Assembly (NCBI RefSeq): GCF_020733635.1
Contig: NZ_JAJFZL010000001.1
Location: 1,364,001-1,428,000, forward strand
Direction of reading: 5' to 3'
Origin: Nocardia spumae
GTDB lineage: Bacteria > Actinomycetota > Actinomycetes > Mycobacteriales > Mycobacteriaceae
DNA length: 64,000 nt
Within the stretch, counting starts at the first letter, position 1; every line of letters starts with the position of its first letter. The translations under genes were made by a program, and so were the position numbers. Under the pieces are notes generated by a model. The model was not told the origin of the DNA. It did no database searches and saw only the letters and a program-made list of their open reading frames with translations. This document shows, piece after piece, positions 29,192-37,686 of the stretch.

Positions 29192-30994
29192 TTGGCGAAT
29201 CTGATCAATCTGGAGCAGGTCCACAAGAGCTTCGGAATCACCCCGCTGCTGGACAACGTGTCCCTCGGCGTGCAGGAGGGTGAGCGGATCGGGGTCGTCG
29301 GTCTCAACGGTGGCGGTAAGACCACCCTGCTGGAGGTGCTGACCGGACTCGAGGCTCCCGACAGCGGACGGGTGAGCCGGATCAACGGCCTGCGGATGGC
29401 GGTGGTGACCCAGCGCGGGGTGCTGCCCGACGGCGCCACGGTCGGCGAGGTGGTACTCGCCGGGCTGGCCGAGGACGCGCGGACGGACCTGATAGCCGAA
29501 CACGAATGGGCCGCCAACCCGCGTATCCGCACCGTGCTGGACGGTATCGGCATCGCCGATCTGGGGATGGACAGTCCGGTGGCGAATCTGTCCGGTGGGG
29601 AACGCCGGCGGGTCGCGCTGGCCGCCGCGCTCGTGCGCGAACTCGATCTGCTGGTCCTCGACGAGCCCACCAACCACCTCGATGTCGAGGGGGTGCAGTG
29701 GCTGGCCGAACATCTGCTGTCCCGTCGCAGTGCGCTGGTGGTCGTGACGCACGATCGCTGGTTCCTCGACACGGTCGCCACGCGCACCTGGGAAGTGGTG
29801 GGCGGCAAGGTCGAAAGCTACGAGGGCGGATACAACGACTGGATCTTCGCCCGCGCCGAGCGCGCTCGCCAGGCCGATGCGAGCGAGGCTCGCCGCCGCA
29901 ATCTCGCGCGCAAGGAACTGGCCTGGTTGCGGCGCGGACCGCAGGCCCGTACCTCCAAGCCGCGGTATCGGGTCGAGGCCGCCGAGGCGCTGATCGCCGA
30001 CGTGCCGCCGCCGCGTGACACCGTGCAGCTGGCGTCCTTCGCGCGAAAGCGCTTGGGCCGCGTGGTGATCGAACTCGAGGACGTCACCCTGGCGACGCCC
30101 GACGGCCGGGAGCTGGTCCGTGATCTGACCTGGCGGCTGGCGCCGGGGGAGCGGGTCGGCCTGGTCGGGGTGAACGGTTCCGGTAAGACCACCCTGCTGC
30201 GTGCCCTGGCCGGCGACGCTGATCCGGCATCCGGCAAGCGGATTCAAGGACAGACGGTGCGCGTCGGCTGGCTGCGGCAGGAACTCGACGATCTGCCCAC
30301 CGATATGCGTGTGCTGGAAGCGGTTTCCGATGTCGCTGAGCGAACCATGCTGGGGGACAAGGAGATCAGCGCTGGTCAGCTCGCCGAGCGGCTCGGCTTC
30401 ACCCCGGCCAAACAACGCACGCCGGTCGGTGATCTGTCCGGTGGTGAACGCCGGCGGTTGCAACTCACTCGCATCCTGATGGGCGAGCCGAATGTGCTGC
30501 TGCTCGACGAACCCACCAACGACCTCGATATCGACACCCTGCAGCAGCTCGAGGACCTGCTCGACGGCTGGCCCGGCACCCTGGTGGTGATCAGCCACGA
30601 CCGGTACCTCGTCGAACGCATCAGCGATTCCACCTGGGCCCTGTTCGGCGACGGCAAACTCACCAATCTGCCCGGCGGCATCGAGGAGTATCTGCGCAGG
30701 CGCGCGGCGGCGGCGGAGGCCGCGCGGCGTCCGGCTGGATCCTCCGCGACGTCCGAGACCGCGGCCCCCGCAACGGATTCGGCTGCCTACCGCGCCGCGC
30801 GCAAGGAGTTCGGCCGGTTGGAGCGGGCACTGGAGAAACTCACCGAGCGTGAGGAGCGGCTGCACGTCGCACTTGCCGAGGCCGCGACCGATCCGGAGAA
30901 GCTCGTCAGCCTCGGCGCGGAGCTGAAACAGGTGCAGGCCGAGAAGGAATCGACCGAGCTGCGCTGGCTGGAGCTGGCCGAAGAGGTCGGCTGA
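29192..30994 (+). CDS. ABC-F family ATPase (Uup-like)
   Basis: 600 residues and no membrane spans. Two ABC cassettes: Walker A GLNGGGKTTLL and GVNGSGKTTLL, signatures LSGGERRRVALA and LSGGERRRLQLT, Walker B LLVLDEPTNHLD and VLLLDEPTNDLD. The linker between them carries RRGPQARTSKPRYRVEAAEAL, the ABC-F interdomain region that enters the ribosomal E site. A C-terminal coiled coil (about 545-600, RAARKEFGRLERALEKLTEREERL) is typical of Uup. ABC-F proteins rescue or remodel stalled ribosomes. The TTG 29192 start has GGAGAGGA upstream. It is probably housekeeping rather than drug resistance, but that cannot be told from sequence alone. Confidence 0.9.
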   Translation: MANLINLEQVHKSFGITPLLDNVSLGVQEGERIGVVGLNGGGKTTLLEVLTGLEAPDSGRVSRINGLRMAVVTQRGVLPDGATVGEVVLAGLAEDARTDLIAEHEWAANPRIRTVLDGIGIADLGMDSPVANLSGGERRRVALAAALVRELDLLVLDEPTNHLDVEGVQWLAEHLLSRRSALVVVTHDRWFLDTVATRTWEVVGGKVESYEGGYNDWIFARAERARQADASEARRRNLARKELAWLRRGPQARTSKPRYRVEAAEALIADVPPPRDTVQLASFARKRLGRVVIELEDVTLATPDGRELVRDLTWRLAPGERVGLVGVNGSGKTTLLRALAGDADPASGKRIQGQTVRVGWLRQELDDLPTDMRVLEAVSDVAERTMLGDKEISAGQLAERLGFTPAKQRTPVGDLSGGERRRLQLTRILMGEPNVLLLDEPTNDLDIDTLQQLEDLLDGWPGTLVVISHDRYLVERISDSTWALFGDGKLTNLPGGIEEYLRRRAAAAEAARRPAGSSATSETAAPATDSAAYRAARKEFGRLERALEKLTEREERLHVALAEAATDPEKLVSLGAELKQVQAEKESTELRWLELAEEVG

Positions 30995-31000
30995 GAGAGA

Positions 31001-31018
31001 TCGGCCCCCCGGGGCCGA
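31001..31018. terminator. GC-rich hairpin between convergent genes
   Basis: TCGGCCCC/GGGGCCGA forms a compact stem between the ABC-F gene and the convergent Abi-alpha gene. There is no U-tract. The alternative pair GGTCGGC (30986-30992) with GCCGACC (31014-31020) also forms a stem. Confidence 0.5.
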
Positions 31019-31034
31019 CCACGGGACCAACGAC

Positions 31035-31958
31035 TCAGAGTGCGTGACCGAGCGGCGGCACCGGCAGGCAGGCGCAGGTGAACTCGGTGCCGAAGGAGGT
31101 CAGCGCGATACTGCGGTAGCCGACCTTGGTGCCGAACCCGCGCTTGAGCAGCCGCCGCACATCGGGCTGGGATTCCAGCAGCTGATAGCGCGCCGGATTG
31201 TCGAGTTGGTCGCCCTCGACGGTGATCAGGCCCAGGCGGCGCAGGTTGGTCAGATAGGTGACAGCCCGGTCGGTATAGCGCAGCGCGGCGGCCTCGCCGA
31301 TCAGCGACATCCCGACCTCGATGCGCTGCGTCCCGGCGCTCAGGGCGCGACCGGTGCGGATATCCAGGGCCGGCTGCGGACCGTCGAGATACAGGAAGCG
31401 CAGGATGCGCGCCTCGTCGGGGGCCAGTTCGGACAGGATGCGGGCGAAGGCCGGATGGTCGGCGTCCTCGCCGTGCACGTCGGCCGAGCGACGCAGCAGT
31501 TCGGCGCCGCGTTCGCGCAGACTCGGCGCGCTGGGGGCACCGGCCGCGCTGTCACGCGCGTCATCGACGCCGAGGGCACGGCGCATCGAATCGCGGACAT
31601 GATCGCCGGCCTGCGACAGCACGCGATGCGGGGGATGCCCCGCCATGCTGCCGCGCACCACCGTAGCCGTCACCCCGACCGCGGTGCCGAGACTCCACGA
31701 GGCGACCTCGCTGACCGCCGACAGCGCCACCCGGACGACACCGGTGGTGGTGCGGACCGGCCCGGCCCGGCCGGAATCGGCGACGACCAGCTCGGAGGGC
31801 GGGCGGGCGACGAGTTCGGTCGAATACGTCGCATGTTCGATCGTCTCCACGAGTTCGGGCTCGGGCGGCCCGCCGGCCGCCGCCTGTTCCTCGTTGTCGA
31901 TCGAAAACTCGGCGCCACCACCGGTTTCGGGGGCGGCGCCGGGTCCGCTCACAGCCAT
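31035..31958 (-). CDS. Abi-alpha (DUF4393)-like protein, copy 1
   Basis: 307 residues. An acidic, disordered N terminus (about 1-60, PETGGGAEFSIDNEEQAAAGGPPEPELVE), a middle helical part and a C-terminal domain homologous to the gene at 33681: RERGAELLRRSADVHGEDADHPAFARILSELAPDEARILRFLYLDGPQPALDIRTGRAL, then YLTNLRRLGLITVEGD and SIALTSFGTEFTCACLP. This layout fits the Abi-alpha/DUF4393 family, named after phage abortive infection proteins but not understood. Its ATG (31958) overlaps the stop of the upstream DUF445 gene by 10 nt, so both are coupled. A defence role is inference from the family name. Confidence 0.7.
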   Translation of the reverse strand: MAVSGPGAAPETGGGAEFSIDNEEQAAAGGPPEPELVETIEHATYSTELVARPPSELVVADSGRAGPVRTTTGVVRVALSAVSEVASWSLGTAVGVTATVVRGSMAGHPPHRVLSQAGDHVRDSMRRALGVDDARDSAAGAPSAPSLRERGAELLRRSADVHGEDADHPAFARILSELAPDEARILRFLYLDGPQPALDIRTGRALSAGTQRIEVGMSLIGEAAALRYTDRAVTYLTNLRRLGLITVEGDQLDNPARYQLLESQPDVRRLLKRGFGTKVGYRSIALTSFGTEFTCACLPVPPLGHAL

Positions 31959-33271
31959 ACTTTCGCCACTTCCGTTCCGAAGATCAGGAGATGAGCGTAA
32001 CCGGCGATGAGCCCCAGCACACCGCCATGAACGAACAAAAGCCACTCGTCCTGTTTGATCGCCGCGCGCAACATGTCGACGAAGTCCGGCGGCGACAGGG
32101 CGGCCATCTGCTTGGCGATGTACCGGGTGACCTGCTTGCTCTGCTGGGCGTTGAAGCCGGGATCGGCGAAAGCCGCGGGCGCCAGCGATTTGGCCTCGTC
32201 GGTGAACCGGGTCTGCAAGGTGGCGTAGTCGCGGCTGCCGATCACGAATTTCAATGCCCCGCGCATGGGACCCAGCGCACGGTCGGTGGCCGGTCGCAGC
32301 GTGTCCTCCAGCACCTGCATGGTGCGGTCGGAGCGCGGTCCGTTGAGCAGTTCGTCACCGACATTGGCGATGGTGATGATCTGCGTCGCCACCAATTCGG
32401 CATAGCCCTCCGTGATTTCGGGCTGCCGTTTGATCAGCAAACCCTGCCGCCACGGGCACCACCACTTCGGATAGGCGGGCTCGAAGATCATATTCAGCCC
32501 GATCCAGTTCACCACCCAGCCGATGATCACGCCACCGATCGGTAGAACCACGAGCGGCGACCAATGGGTCAGGTGCAACACGCCGACCAATACCAGACCC
32601 ATCGGCGCGCCGAAATAGAAGCCGAAGTTCTGCATGAACCGCAACTCCTTGGCGCCCAGCACCTGAAATACCGTGTTGAGCAACTGCGGCCGGGATTGGA
32701 AATACCGGATCACCATCTGTTTGACATCGAGTAGTTGTTCGATGTTCGAACCGAGTTCGTCGGTCAGCTCCTTGAGGATCTCCGGCAGCTGTTCCCGGAC
32801 CCGCTCGTGCACCATCTCGCGGACGGGGGCGGGCAGGTTGTACCAGAGTTGAGGGTGTTCGCGCCGGGCGATGTCCTCCACGATCTCGCGGATCTGGGAC
32901 TGCGCCATATCGGTGAGATGGGCGGCCAGTTCATCGGGTTCGAGTTCACGATAGAAGTCGGCGACACTGCCCAGTTTCGAGAGGCCTTTGTCGACCGCGA
33001 TCGAGGCCATCTTGTCGGCGCGGGAAGGAACGATTCCCTGCCATCCCATCCGGCCGTCGTACTGCAGTAGGGGAAGTACCTGAATGCGCTTGGGCAGATA
33101 CGGAAACAGCCATTTCAGACCCGGCGTCCGAAACCCGTGAAAGCGTAGCGGCTTGAACAGCATCAGGATGCCCGTCCAGTTCGTGATATAGCCGATAACG
33201 CCTGTGAACAGGGGGATCGTGATCAGTTCCAGCAAAATCGTTGGGTGAAAACCCAGCAAACTATCCAGCAC
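31949..33271 (-). CDS. DUF445-family membrane protein
   Basis: 440 residues. The N-terminal hairpin (ILLELITIPLFTGVIGYITNWTGILMLFKPLRF) and a second pair of spans near 225-265 (LVLVGVLHLTHWSPLVVLPIGGVIIGWVVNWIGLNMIFEP) share the N-W-x-G/A signature of DUF445 membrane proteins. A third hydrophobic span is at the C-terminal end (LLFVHGGVLGLIAGYAHLLIFG). Long amphipathic, helical cytoplasmic segments lie between them. The family is widespread with unknown function. Translational coupling to an Abi-alpha paralogue, with a second paralogue divergent just upstream, suggests the three work together at the membrane; this is inference. Confidence 0.8.
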   Translation of the reverse strand: MLDSLLGFHPTILLELITIPLFTGVIGYITNWTGILMLFKPLRFHGFRTPGLKWLFPYLPKRIQVLPLLQYDGRMGWQGIVPSRADKMASIAVDKGLSKLGSVADFYRELEPDELAAHLTDMAQSQIREIVEDIARREHPQLWYNLPAPVREMVHERVREQLPEILKELTDELGSNIEQLLDVKQMVIRYFQSRPQLLNTVFQVLGAKELRFMQNFGFYFGAPMGLVLVGVLHLTHWSPLVVLPIGGVIIGWVVNWIGLNMIFEPAYPKWWCPWRQGLLIKRQPEITEGYAELVATQIITIANVGDELLNGPRSDRTMQVLEDTLRPATDRALGPMRGALKFVIGSRDYATLQTRFTDEAKSLAPAAFADPGFNAQQSKQVTRYIAKQMAALSPPDFVDMLRAAIKQDEWLLFVHGGVLGLIAGYAHLLIFGTEVAKVWL

Positions 33272-33680
33272 GACACCCTCCTGCCGACCCCTTACCGGTG
33301 ACCGCCGTCACACCGGCACTTCAACGTACCCCGTCGGCCGAGCGAACCTTACTGTGAATTCCGGAAACGGGTCCAATTGGCGACTGTAGCGACGCGGCCG
33401 AAGGCGGCAGCCCGCGTGACCACCGCGGAAGTCGCTATCGAATTCGGGTTGGAAGCTGGTACACGGTAGCGTATCGGCAGAGACTTCGATCACATCGTGC
33501 GATGGGAATGTCGCACCGGACAGCGGTGGCCGCAAGAATGACCGGAACCACATTCATGCCGCAATCGCTGTGGGTGTCGGTGCTCATGGTGCGGGGCCGC
33601 CGACGGTGATCCGGTAGCCCGCGTGGTGCGGTAGGAATATGTGAACGGACTCGTTCACCTGGCGATATTCGGAGACGGAC
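33272..33680. other. 409-bp divergent intergenic region
   Basis: This lies between the DUF445 gene and the second Abi-alpha gene and must hold both promoters. An 81-codon open frame on the minus strand (33308-33553) has no ribosome-binding site or family resemblance and is not called. No tRNA, repeat or attachment site is seen. Confidence 0.5.
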
Positions 33681-34553
33681 GTGACAGACGACAGGACCGG
33701 ACAGGATGTGGTCCGACCCGGTTCCCGCGCTGTGGAACGCAGCTCGGATGTGGAGAAGCGGCAGATCAGCAACGAAGCGCGGATGATCCGCGGCGTTTTC
33801 CGCGCTGCGGGTCTGGCGGCCGGCACCGCGGTCCGCGGCGGGCAGTGGGCGGTCGGCACCGGCTTCGAGGTCACCAAGCAGATCGCGCAGGCCGCGCTGG
33901 ACGGCGAATCCTCCACCGAGATCGCCGAACGCACCGGCGCCGCACTGCAGTCCGTCGCGCGCAGTGTGCTCGGCGTGACCGAGGGTTCGGTGCGCGAGAT
34001 CGTCAGTTACGTGCCCACCAACGGGAGTGCGGCGACACCGTCGACCGCCGGGCTGGTCCGCTCGGCCAGCCTGGCGGATCTGCGCCGCCGCGGTGACAAT
34101 CTGCTGGCGCGATCCGCCGATGTGTACTTCACCGAGGAAGTGCATCCCGCCTACGACCGCATCCTCGACCAACTGGCCTCCGATGAGGCCCGCATCCTGC
34201 GGTTCATGGCCATCAACGGCCCGCAACCGTCGGTCGACGTGCGTACCAACCGGCCGCTGGGGATCGGATCCGAGCTGGTCGCGGGGGATCTGACCTCGGT
34301 GCCCGAACAGGCCGGCGTGCGCTATCCGGACCGGTCACGGCTGTATTTGATCAATCTGACCAGGCTCGGTCTGCTGACCACATCCGACGATCCGGTGGTG
34401 CTGAGCCGTTATATGGTGCTCGAGGTCCAGCCGATCGTGGAGACGGCCCTCAAACAGGCCGGCCGGGTGCCCAAGATCGTGCGAAAGAGCCTGCGCCTCA
34501 CCGAATTCGGCGAGGATTTCTGCAAAACCTGCTTCACCATCAACGGGTCCTGA
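33681..34553 (+). CDS. Abi-alpha (DUF4393)-like protein, copy 2
   Basis: 290 residues, paralogue of the protein at 31035-31958. Matching blocks: LADLRRRGDNLLARSADVYFTEEVHPAYDRILDQLASDEARILRFMAINGPQPSVDVRTNRPL, then YLINLTRLGLLTTSDD and SLRLTEFGEDFCKTCF. The N-terminal half differs and has a helical AAGLAAGTAVRGGQWAVGTGFEVTKQIAQ segment that might touch the membrane. Both copies end in a short cysteine-containing motif (FCKTCF / FTCACL). The GTG 33681 has GGAG upstream. It is transcribed divergently from the DUF445-Abi-alpha unit. The molecular function is unknown. Confidence 0.7.
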   Translation: MTDDRTGQDVVRPGSRAVERSSDVEKRQISNEARMIRGVFRAAGLAAGTAVRGGQWAVGTGFEVTKQIAQAALDGESSTEIAERTGAALQSVARSVLGVTEGSVREIVSYVPTNGSAATPSTAGLVRSASLADLRRRGDNLLARSADVYFTEEVHPAYDRILDQLASDEARILRFMAINGPQPSVDVRTNRPLGIGSELVAGDLTSVPEQAGVRYPDRSRLYLINLTRLGLLTTSDDPVVLSRYMVLEVQPIVETALKQAGRVPKIVRKSLRLTEFGEDFCKTCFTINGS

Positions 34554-34602
34554 CCGGATCGGGGTGCCGGACGCTGTATAGCGATCCGATACAGATTTTC
34601 CG

Positions 34603-34614
34603 ATCTGCGCAGAT
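34603..34614. promoter_or_regulatory. Palindrome upstream of the SnoaL-like gene
   Basis: ATCTGCGCAGAT is a perfect 12-bp palindrome ending 28 bp before the ATG at 34643. A second inverted repeat CTGTAT-N9-ATACAG (34574-34594) is next to it. They may be operators, or a terminator for the Abi-alpha gene. Confidence 0.35.
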
Positions 34615-34642
34615 TCGCCGGATCCGGTGGGATTGTTGAGGT

Positions 34643-35200
34643 ATGGACTCCGATGCCGTCTCCGCGATAAGCCGGCTGAAGTTCCGGTACCTGCGAGCAC
34701 TGGACACCAAGTCATGGGAAGACTTCGCCGACACGATGATCCCGGAGGCGACGGCGACCTACAGCGAGTACTTGCAGTTCGAGTCGCGTGACGCCTTCCT
34801 GGCGTTCATGCGCAATACCCTCGGCCCACACGTCATCACCGAACACCGGTGCGACCACCCCGAGATCGATATCGACGGCGATGTGGCGACGGGGACCTGG
34901 TATCTGGCCGATACGGTGCTCATTCCCGGCCACAACATGCTGCTGCGCGGGGCGGCCTTCTACAACGACCGGTACGTACGCTGCGACGACGGCCACTGGC
35001 GGATCGCGCACACCGGCTATGAGCGGACCTACGAGGTGGTGCTGTCGCTCTCGGATCTGCCGAGCCTGCGCCTGACCGCGAGCAGGTGGGGTGTGATCAC
35101 CGGCGAGCCCGGCGCCGTGCCCGATATCCCCGCGGTGGTGGCCGATATCGAGGACACCCCGGTCCAGCCCGAGGAAGAGCCCGACGAGGCGATCGGCTGA
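34643..35200 (+). CDS. SnoaL-like (NTF2-fold) protein
   Basis: 185 residues. The first 130 form an NTF2-like cone: ISRLKFRYLRALDTKSWEDFADTMIPEATATYSEY, then TEHRCDHPEIDIDGDVATGTWYLAD and RYVRCDDGHWRIAHTGYERTYE. This SnoaL-type subgroup includes steroid or bile-acid dehydratases and many uncharacterised actinobacterial proteins. The C-terminal 45 residues are acidic and unstructured (DTPVQPEEEPDEAIG). A role in steroid or polyketide metabolism is possible but unproven. It converges on prfC with 14 bp between the stops. GAGGT lies just before the ATG. Confidence 0.75.
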   Translation: MDSDAVSAISRLKFRYLRALDTKSWEDFADTMIPEATATYSEYLQFESRDAFLAFMRNTLGPHVITEHRCDHPEIDIDGDVATGTWYLADTVLIPGHNMLLRGAAFYNDRYVRCDDGHWRIAHTGYERTYEVVLSLSDLPSLRLTASRWGVITGEPGAVPDIPAVVADIEDTPVQPEEEPDEAIG

Positions 35201-35214
35201 CACCGGCCTCGTCG

Positions 35215-36834
35215 TCAGTCCGCGGTCGCGACCAGCGGTTCCAGGGTCAGCTCGGCCATTTCCTTCCGGATGTACTGCAGCCGCCACTTGTCGCTGAACA
35301 GGGCCAGGATCGCGCCGTCGGTGCGGGTGAACACCTCGACTCCGCGCTGACGATCCAGTTCCGCCGCGGAGTCCGCGTCGGTGCGCCGTGCCAGCTGATA
35401 GGGCAGGAAGTCCAGTTGGGTCTCGACATTGAATTCGGCCTGCATCCGGGCGGTCACCACCTCGAACTGCATCGGGCCGACCGCGGCCAGCACGGGAGAG
35501 GCGTCGCCGCGCACATCGTTGCGCAGCACCTGCACGACACCTTCGGAATCGAGCTGGTCGATGGCCTTACGGAACTGCTTGTACTTGCCGGCGCTGCGAG
35601 CGCGCAGGGTCGCGAAATGTTCCGGCGCGAAGGACGGGATGGGCGGGAATTCCACCTTCTTGTCCACGAACAGGGTGTGACCGGGCGCGAGTGCGGTCGC
35701 GTTGACCAGGCCGACCACATCACCCGGATAGGCGGTGTCGACGGTCGCGCGTTCCCGGCCGAAGACCGTGAGTGCGTATTTGGTCGCGAACGGGCGGCCG
35801 GTCTGGGCATGGGTGACGACCATGCCGCGTTCGAACTCCCCGGACACGATGCGCATGAAGGCCAGCCGGTCGCGGTGAGCGGCATCCATCCCGGCCTGCA
35901 CCTTGAACACCACCGCGCTGAACGGATCCGCCGGTTCCCGCTCGGCGCCGCCGATATCGGCGCGCGGCCCGGGTGACGGGGCCAGGGCCACCAGCGTGTC
36001 CAGCAGCTGCCGCACGCCGAAGTTCAGCATGGCCGAGGCGTAGATGACCGGCGAGGTCTGCCCGGCGAGGAACAGCTCCTGATCGTGATCCTGACCGGTG
36101 GCCGAGAGCAGCTCGCTCTCCTCGGCCGCGGTCTCCCACGGCTCGCCCTCGCGCGCGGCCGCCTGCTCGGGGGAGTAGGACTCCTCGGGCGCGATGGTGG
36201 CGCCACCGGCGGTGCGGGTGAAGTGGACGTACTCGGTGGCGACGCCGTCCGCACCGCGCCGCAGCAGACCGCGGAAGTCACCGGCGATGCCGACCGGCAG
36301 GAACAGCGGAGTCGGGGTCAGGCCGATGCGTTCGCTGATCTCGTCGAGCAGCTCGAGCGGCGCGCGCCCGGGCCGATCCCACTTGTTGATCACGGTGATC
36401 ACCGGAATGCCGCGGTGGCGGCACACCTGGAACAACTTGAGCGTCTGCGGTTCCAGGCCCTTGGCCGCGTCGATCAGCATGACCGCGGCGTCGACAGCGG
36501 TCAGCACCCGGTAAGTGTCCTCGGAGAAGTCCGAGTGGCCGGGGGTGTCGACCAGATTGATCACGCAGTCGCCGTATTCGAACTGCAGCGCGGTGGAGCT
36601 GACCGAGATACCGCGCGCCTTCTCCATTTCCATCCAGTCCGAGACGGTGGATTTGCGGCCGGATTTGCCGTGAATGGCGCCGGCCTCGGAAATCATCTTC
36701 GCGTGCAGCGCCAGGGCCTCGGTGAGCGTCGATTTACCCGCGTCGGGATGGGAGATCACCGCGAAGGTGCGCCGCCGTTCCGCCTCCTGCGCCACCCGCC
36801 CGGATGTGGTCGTGCTGGCTGAGGGGGAATTCAC
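35215..36834 (-). CDS. prfC: Peptide chain release factor 3
   Basis: 539 residues, translational GTPase that removes RF1/RF2 from the ribosome after peptide release. G-motifs: SHPDAGKST (G1), RGISVSS (G2), DTPGHSDF (G3), NKWDRPGR (G4) and SAMLNFG (G5 region), then the RF3-specific domains II and III with NDVRGDASPVLAAVGPMQFEVV. The GTG 36834 start is preferred because GAGGAG lies 7 nt upstream; a TTG 30 nt further up is possible. RF3 is absent from many bacteria. The gene stands alone. Confidence 0.95.
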   Translation of the reverse strand: MNSPSASTTTSGRVAQEAERRRTFAVISHPDAGKSTLTEALALHAKMISEAGAIHGKSGRKSTVSDWMEMEKARGISVSSTALQFEYGDCVINLVDTPGHSDFSEDTYRVLTAVDAAVMLIDAAKGLEPQTLKLFQVCRHRGIPVITVINKWDRPGRAPLELLDEISERIGLTPTPLFLPVGIAGDFRGLLRRGADGVATEYVHFTRTAGGATIAPEESYSPEQAAAREGEPWETAAEESELLSATGQDHDQELFLAGQTSPVIYASAMLNFGVRQLLDTLVALAPSPGPRADIGGAEREPADPFSAVVFKVQAGMDAAHRDRLAFMRIVSGEFERGMVVTHAQTGRPFATKYALTVFGRERATVDTAYPGDVVGLVNATALAPGHTLFVDKKVEFPPIPSFAPEHFATLRARSAGKYKQFRKAIDQLDSEGVVQVLRNDVRGDASPVLAAVGPMQFEVVTARMQAEFNVETQLDFLPYQLARRTDADSAAELDRQRGVEVFTRTDGAILALFSDKWRLQYIRKEMAELTLEPLVATAD

Positions 36835-36964
36835 CGATCGGCTCCTCTTCGCGGGACAGGGCAAAGCATCAGAATACGGGAACGGGCGAATCCGGCCCGC
36901 GCCGGGATACTCCGTGAGCAGTGGGAAAGGACCCGGTCAGAGGCGTGCCGGACGCCGGAGCGAT

Positions 36965-37528
36965 TCACCCGGGCAGGTGTAGTGCGACCGTGGTGTGGAC
37001 CAGCGAGTCGAGGGTGATCCCGGGCGCGATCAGTTCGACACTGCGGTTGGCGACCAGCGTGGCGATGCCGTGCATATTCGTCCACAGGCCGAAGGCGCGT
37101 TCCTCCGGGCGATCGGTGACGCACTCGGCGACCAGTTCGGCCCAGGCCCGGTAGATCGGAATCGTTCTGCGACGCAGGTTCTCCCCGGAGCCCTGAAGCA
37201 GGTCGTGGCGGAACATCAGCGTGAACATCTCGGGACGCTGGGCCGCGAAGCCGAGATATTCACCGGCCATGCGATCGATGCGCACCCGGGCGGGCTGGTC
37301 GTCGCAGGCCGCGAAACGCGCGCTCAGATCCGCGAATCCGCGCACCGCGACGGCGGCCAGCAGCGCGTTGTGGGTGGGGAAGTAGCGCCGCGGCGCACCG
37401 TGTGACACGCCGGCTTGCCGGGCGATCGCCCGGAGCCCCAGCTGTGCCGCGCCGACCTGCTCCAGCAGGTCCACGCCGGCACTCACCAGCCGTTCCCGCA
37501 CCGGTCCGTCCACACCCATGCGAGACAT
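36965..37528 (-). CDS. TetR-family regulator divergent from plsC-like gene
   Basis: 187 residues. The helix-turn-helix covers about 10-58 (RERLVSAGVDLLEQVGAAQLGLRAIARQAGVSHGAPRRYFPTHNALLAAVA). The ligand domain (AGEYLGFAAQRPEMFTLMFRHDLL...GIATLVANRSVEL) resembles the WHG/TetR_C groups that often bind acyl or aromatic ligands. ATG 37528 has AGAGG upstream. Two identical-type palindromes lie between it and the divergent acyltransferase gene and are its likely operators, so it should repress the acyltransferase gene and possibly itself. The ligand may be an acyl-CoA or lipid; this is inference. Confidence 0.88.
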   Translation of the reverse strand: MSRMGVDGPVRERLVSAGVDLLEQVGAAQLGLRAIARQAGVSHGAPRRYFPTHNALLAAVAVRGFADLSARFAACDDQPARVRIDRMAGEYLGFAAQRPEMFTLMFRHDLLQGSGENLRRRTIPIYRAWAELVAECVTDRPEERAFGLWTNMHGIATLVANRSVELIAPGITLDSLVHTTVALHLPG

Positions 37529-37626
37529 TGTCGCCTCTGCACCGAGCCGGCGATGCGGGCCGGGCGGTGAATCGCGGGGTGGGTGCGCTGCGGCCGCTGA
37601 CTCGCCAGGCGGGACGCGTGACTTCC

Positions 37627-37665
37627 GTAGACATTGTCTACTAGTCTGCCGTAGACAATGTCTAC
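37627..37665. promoter_or_regulatory. Twin 15-bp palindromic operators (GTAGACAWTGTCTAC)
   Basis: GTAGACATTGTCTAC (37627-37641) and GTAGACAATGTCTAC (37651-37665) are perfect palindromes differing only in the central base, with centres 24 bp apart. They sit between tetR and the plsC-like gene, ending 21 bp before the plsC ATG. The symmetry, duplication and position are those of a TetR-family operator. Confidence 0.85.
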
Positions 37666-37686
37666 GGCGCTTCGCGGAGGGTTCGC

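Noticed and set aside
29018..31030. A 670-codon minus-strand frame opposite the ABC-F gene
   Set aside because: The plus strand shows both ABC cassettes; the antisense frame has no motif.
33308..33553. 81-codon minus-strand frame in the Abi-alpha/DUF445 divergent gap
   Set aside because: No ribosome-binding site, no family features, and it would occupy the promoter region of the DUF445 gene.
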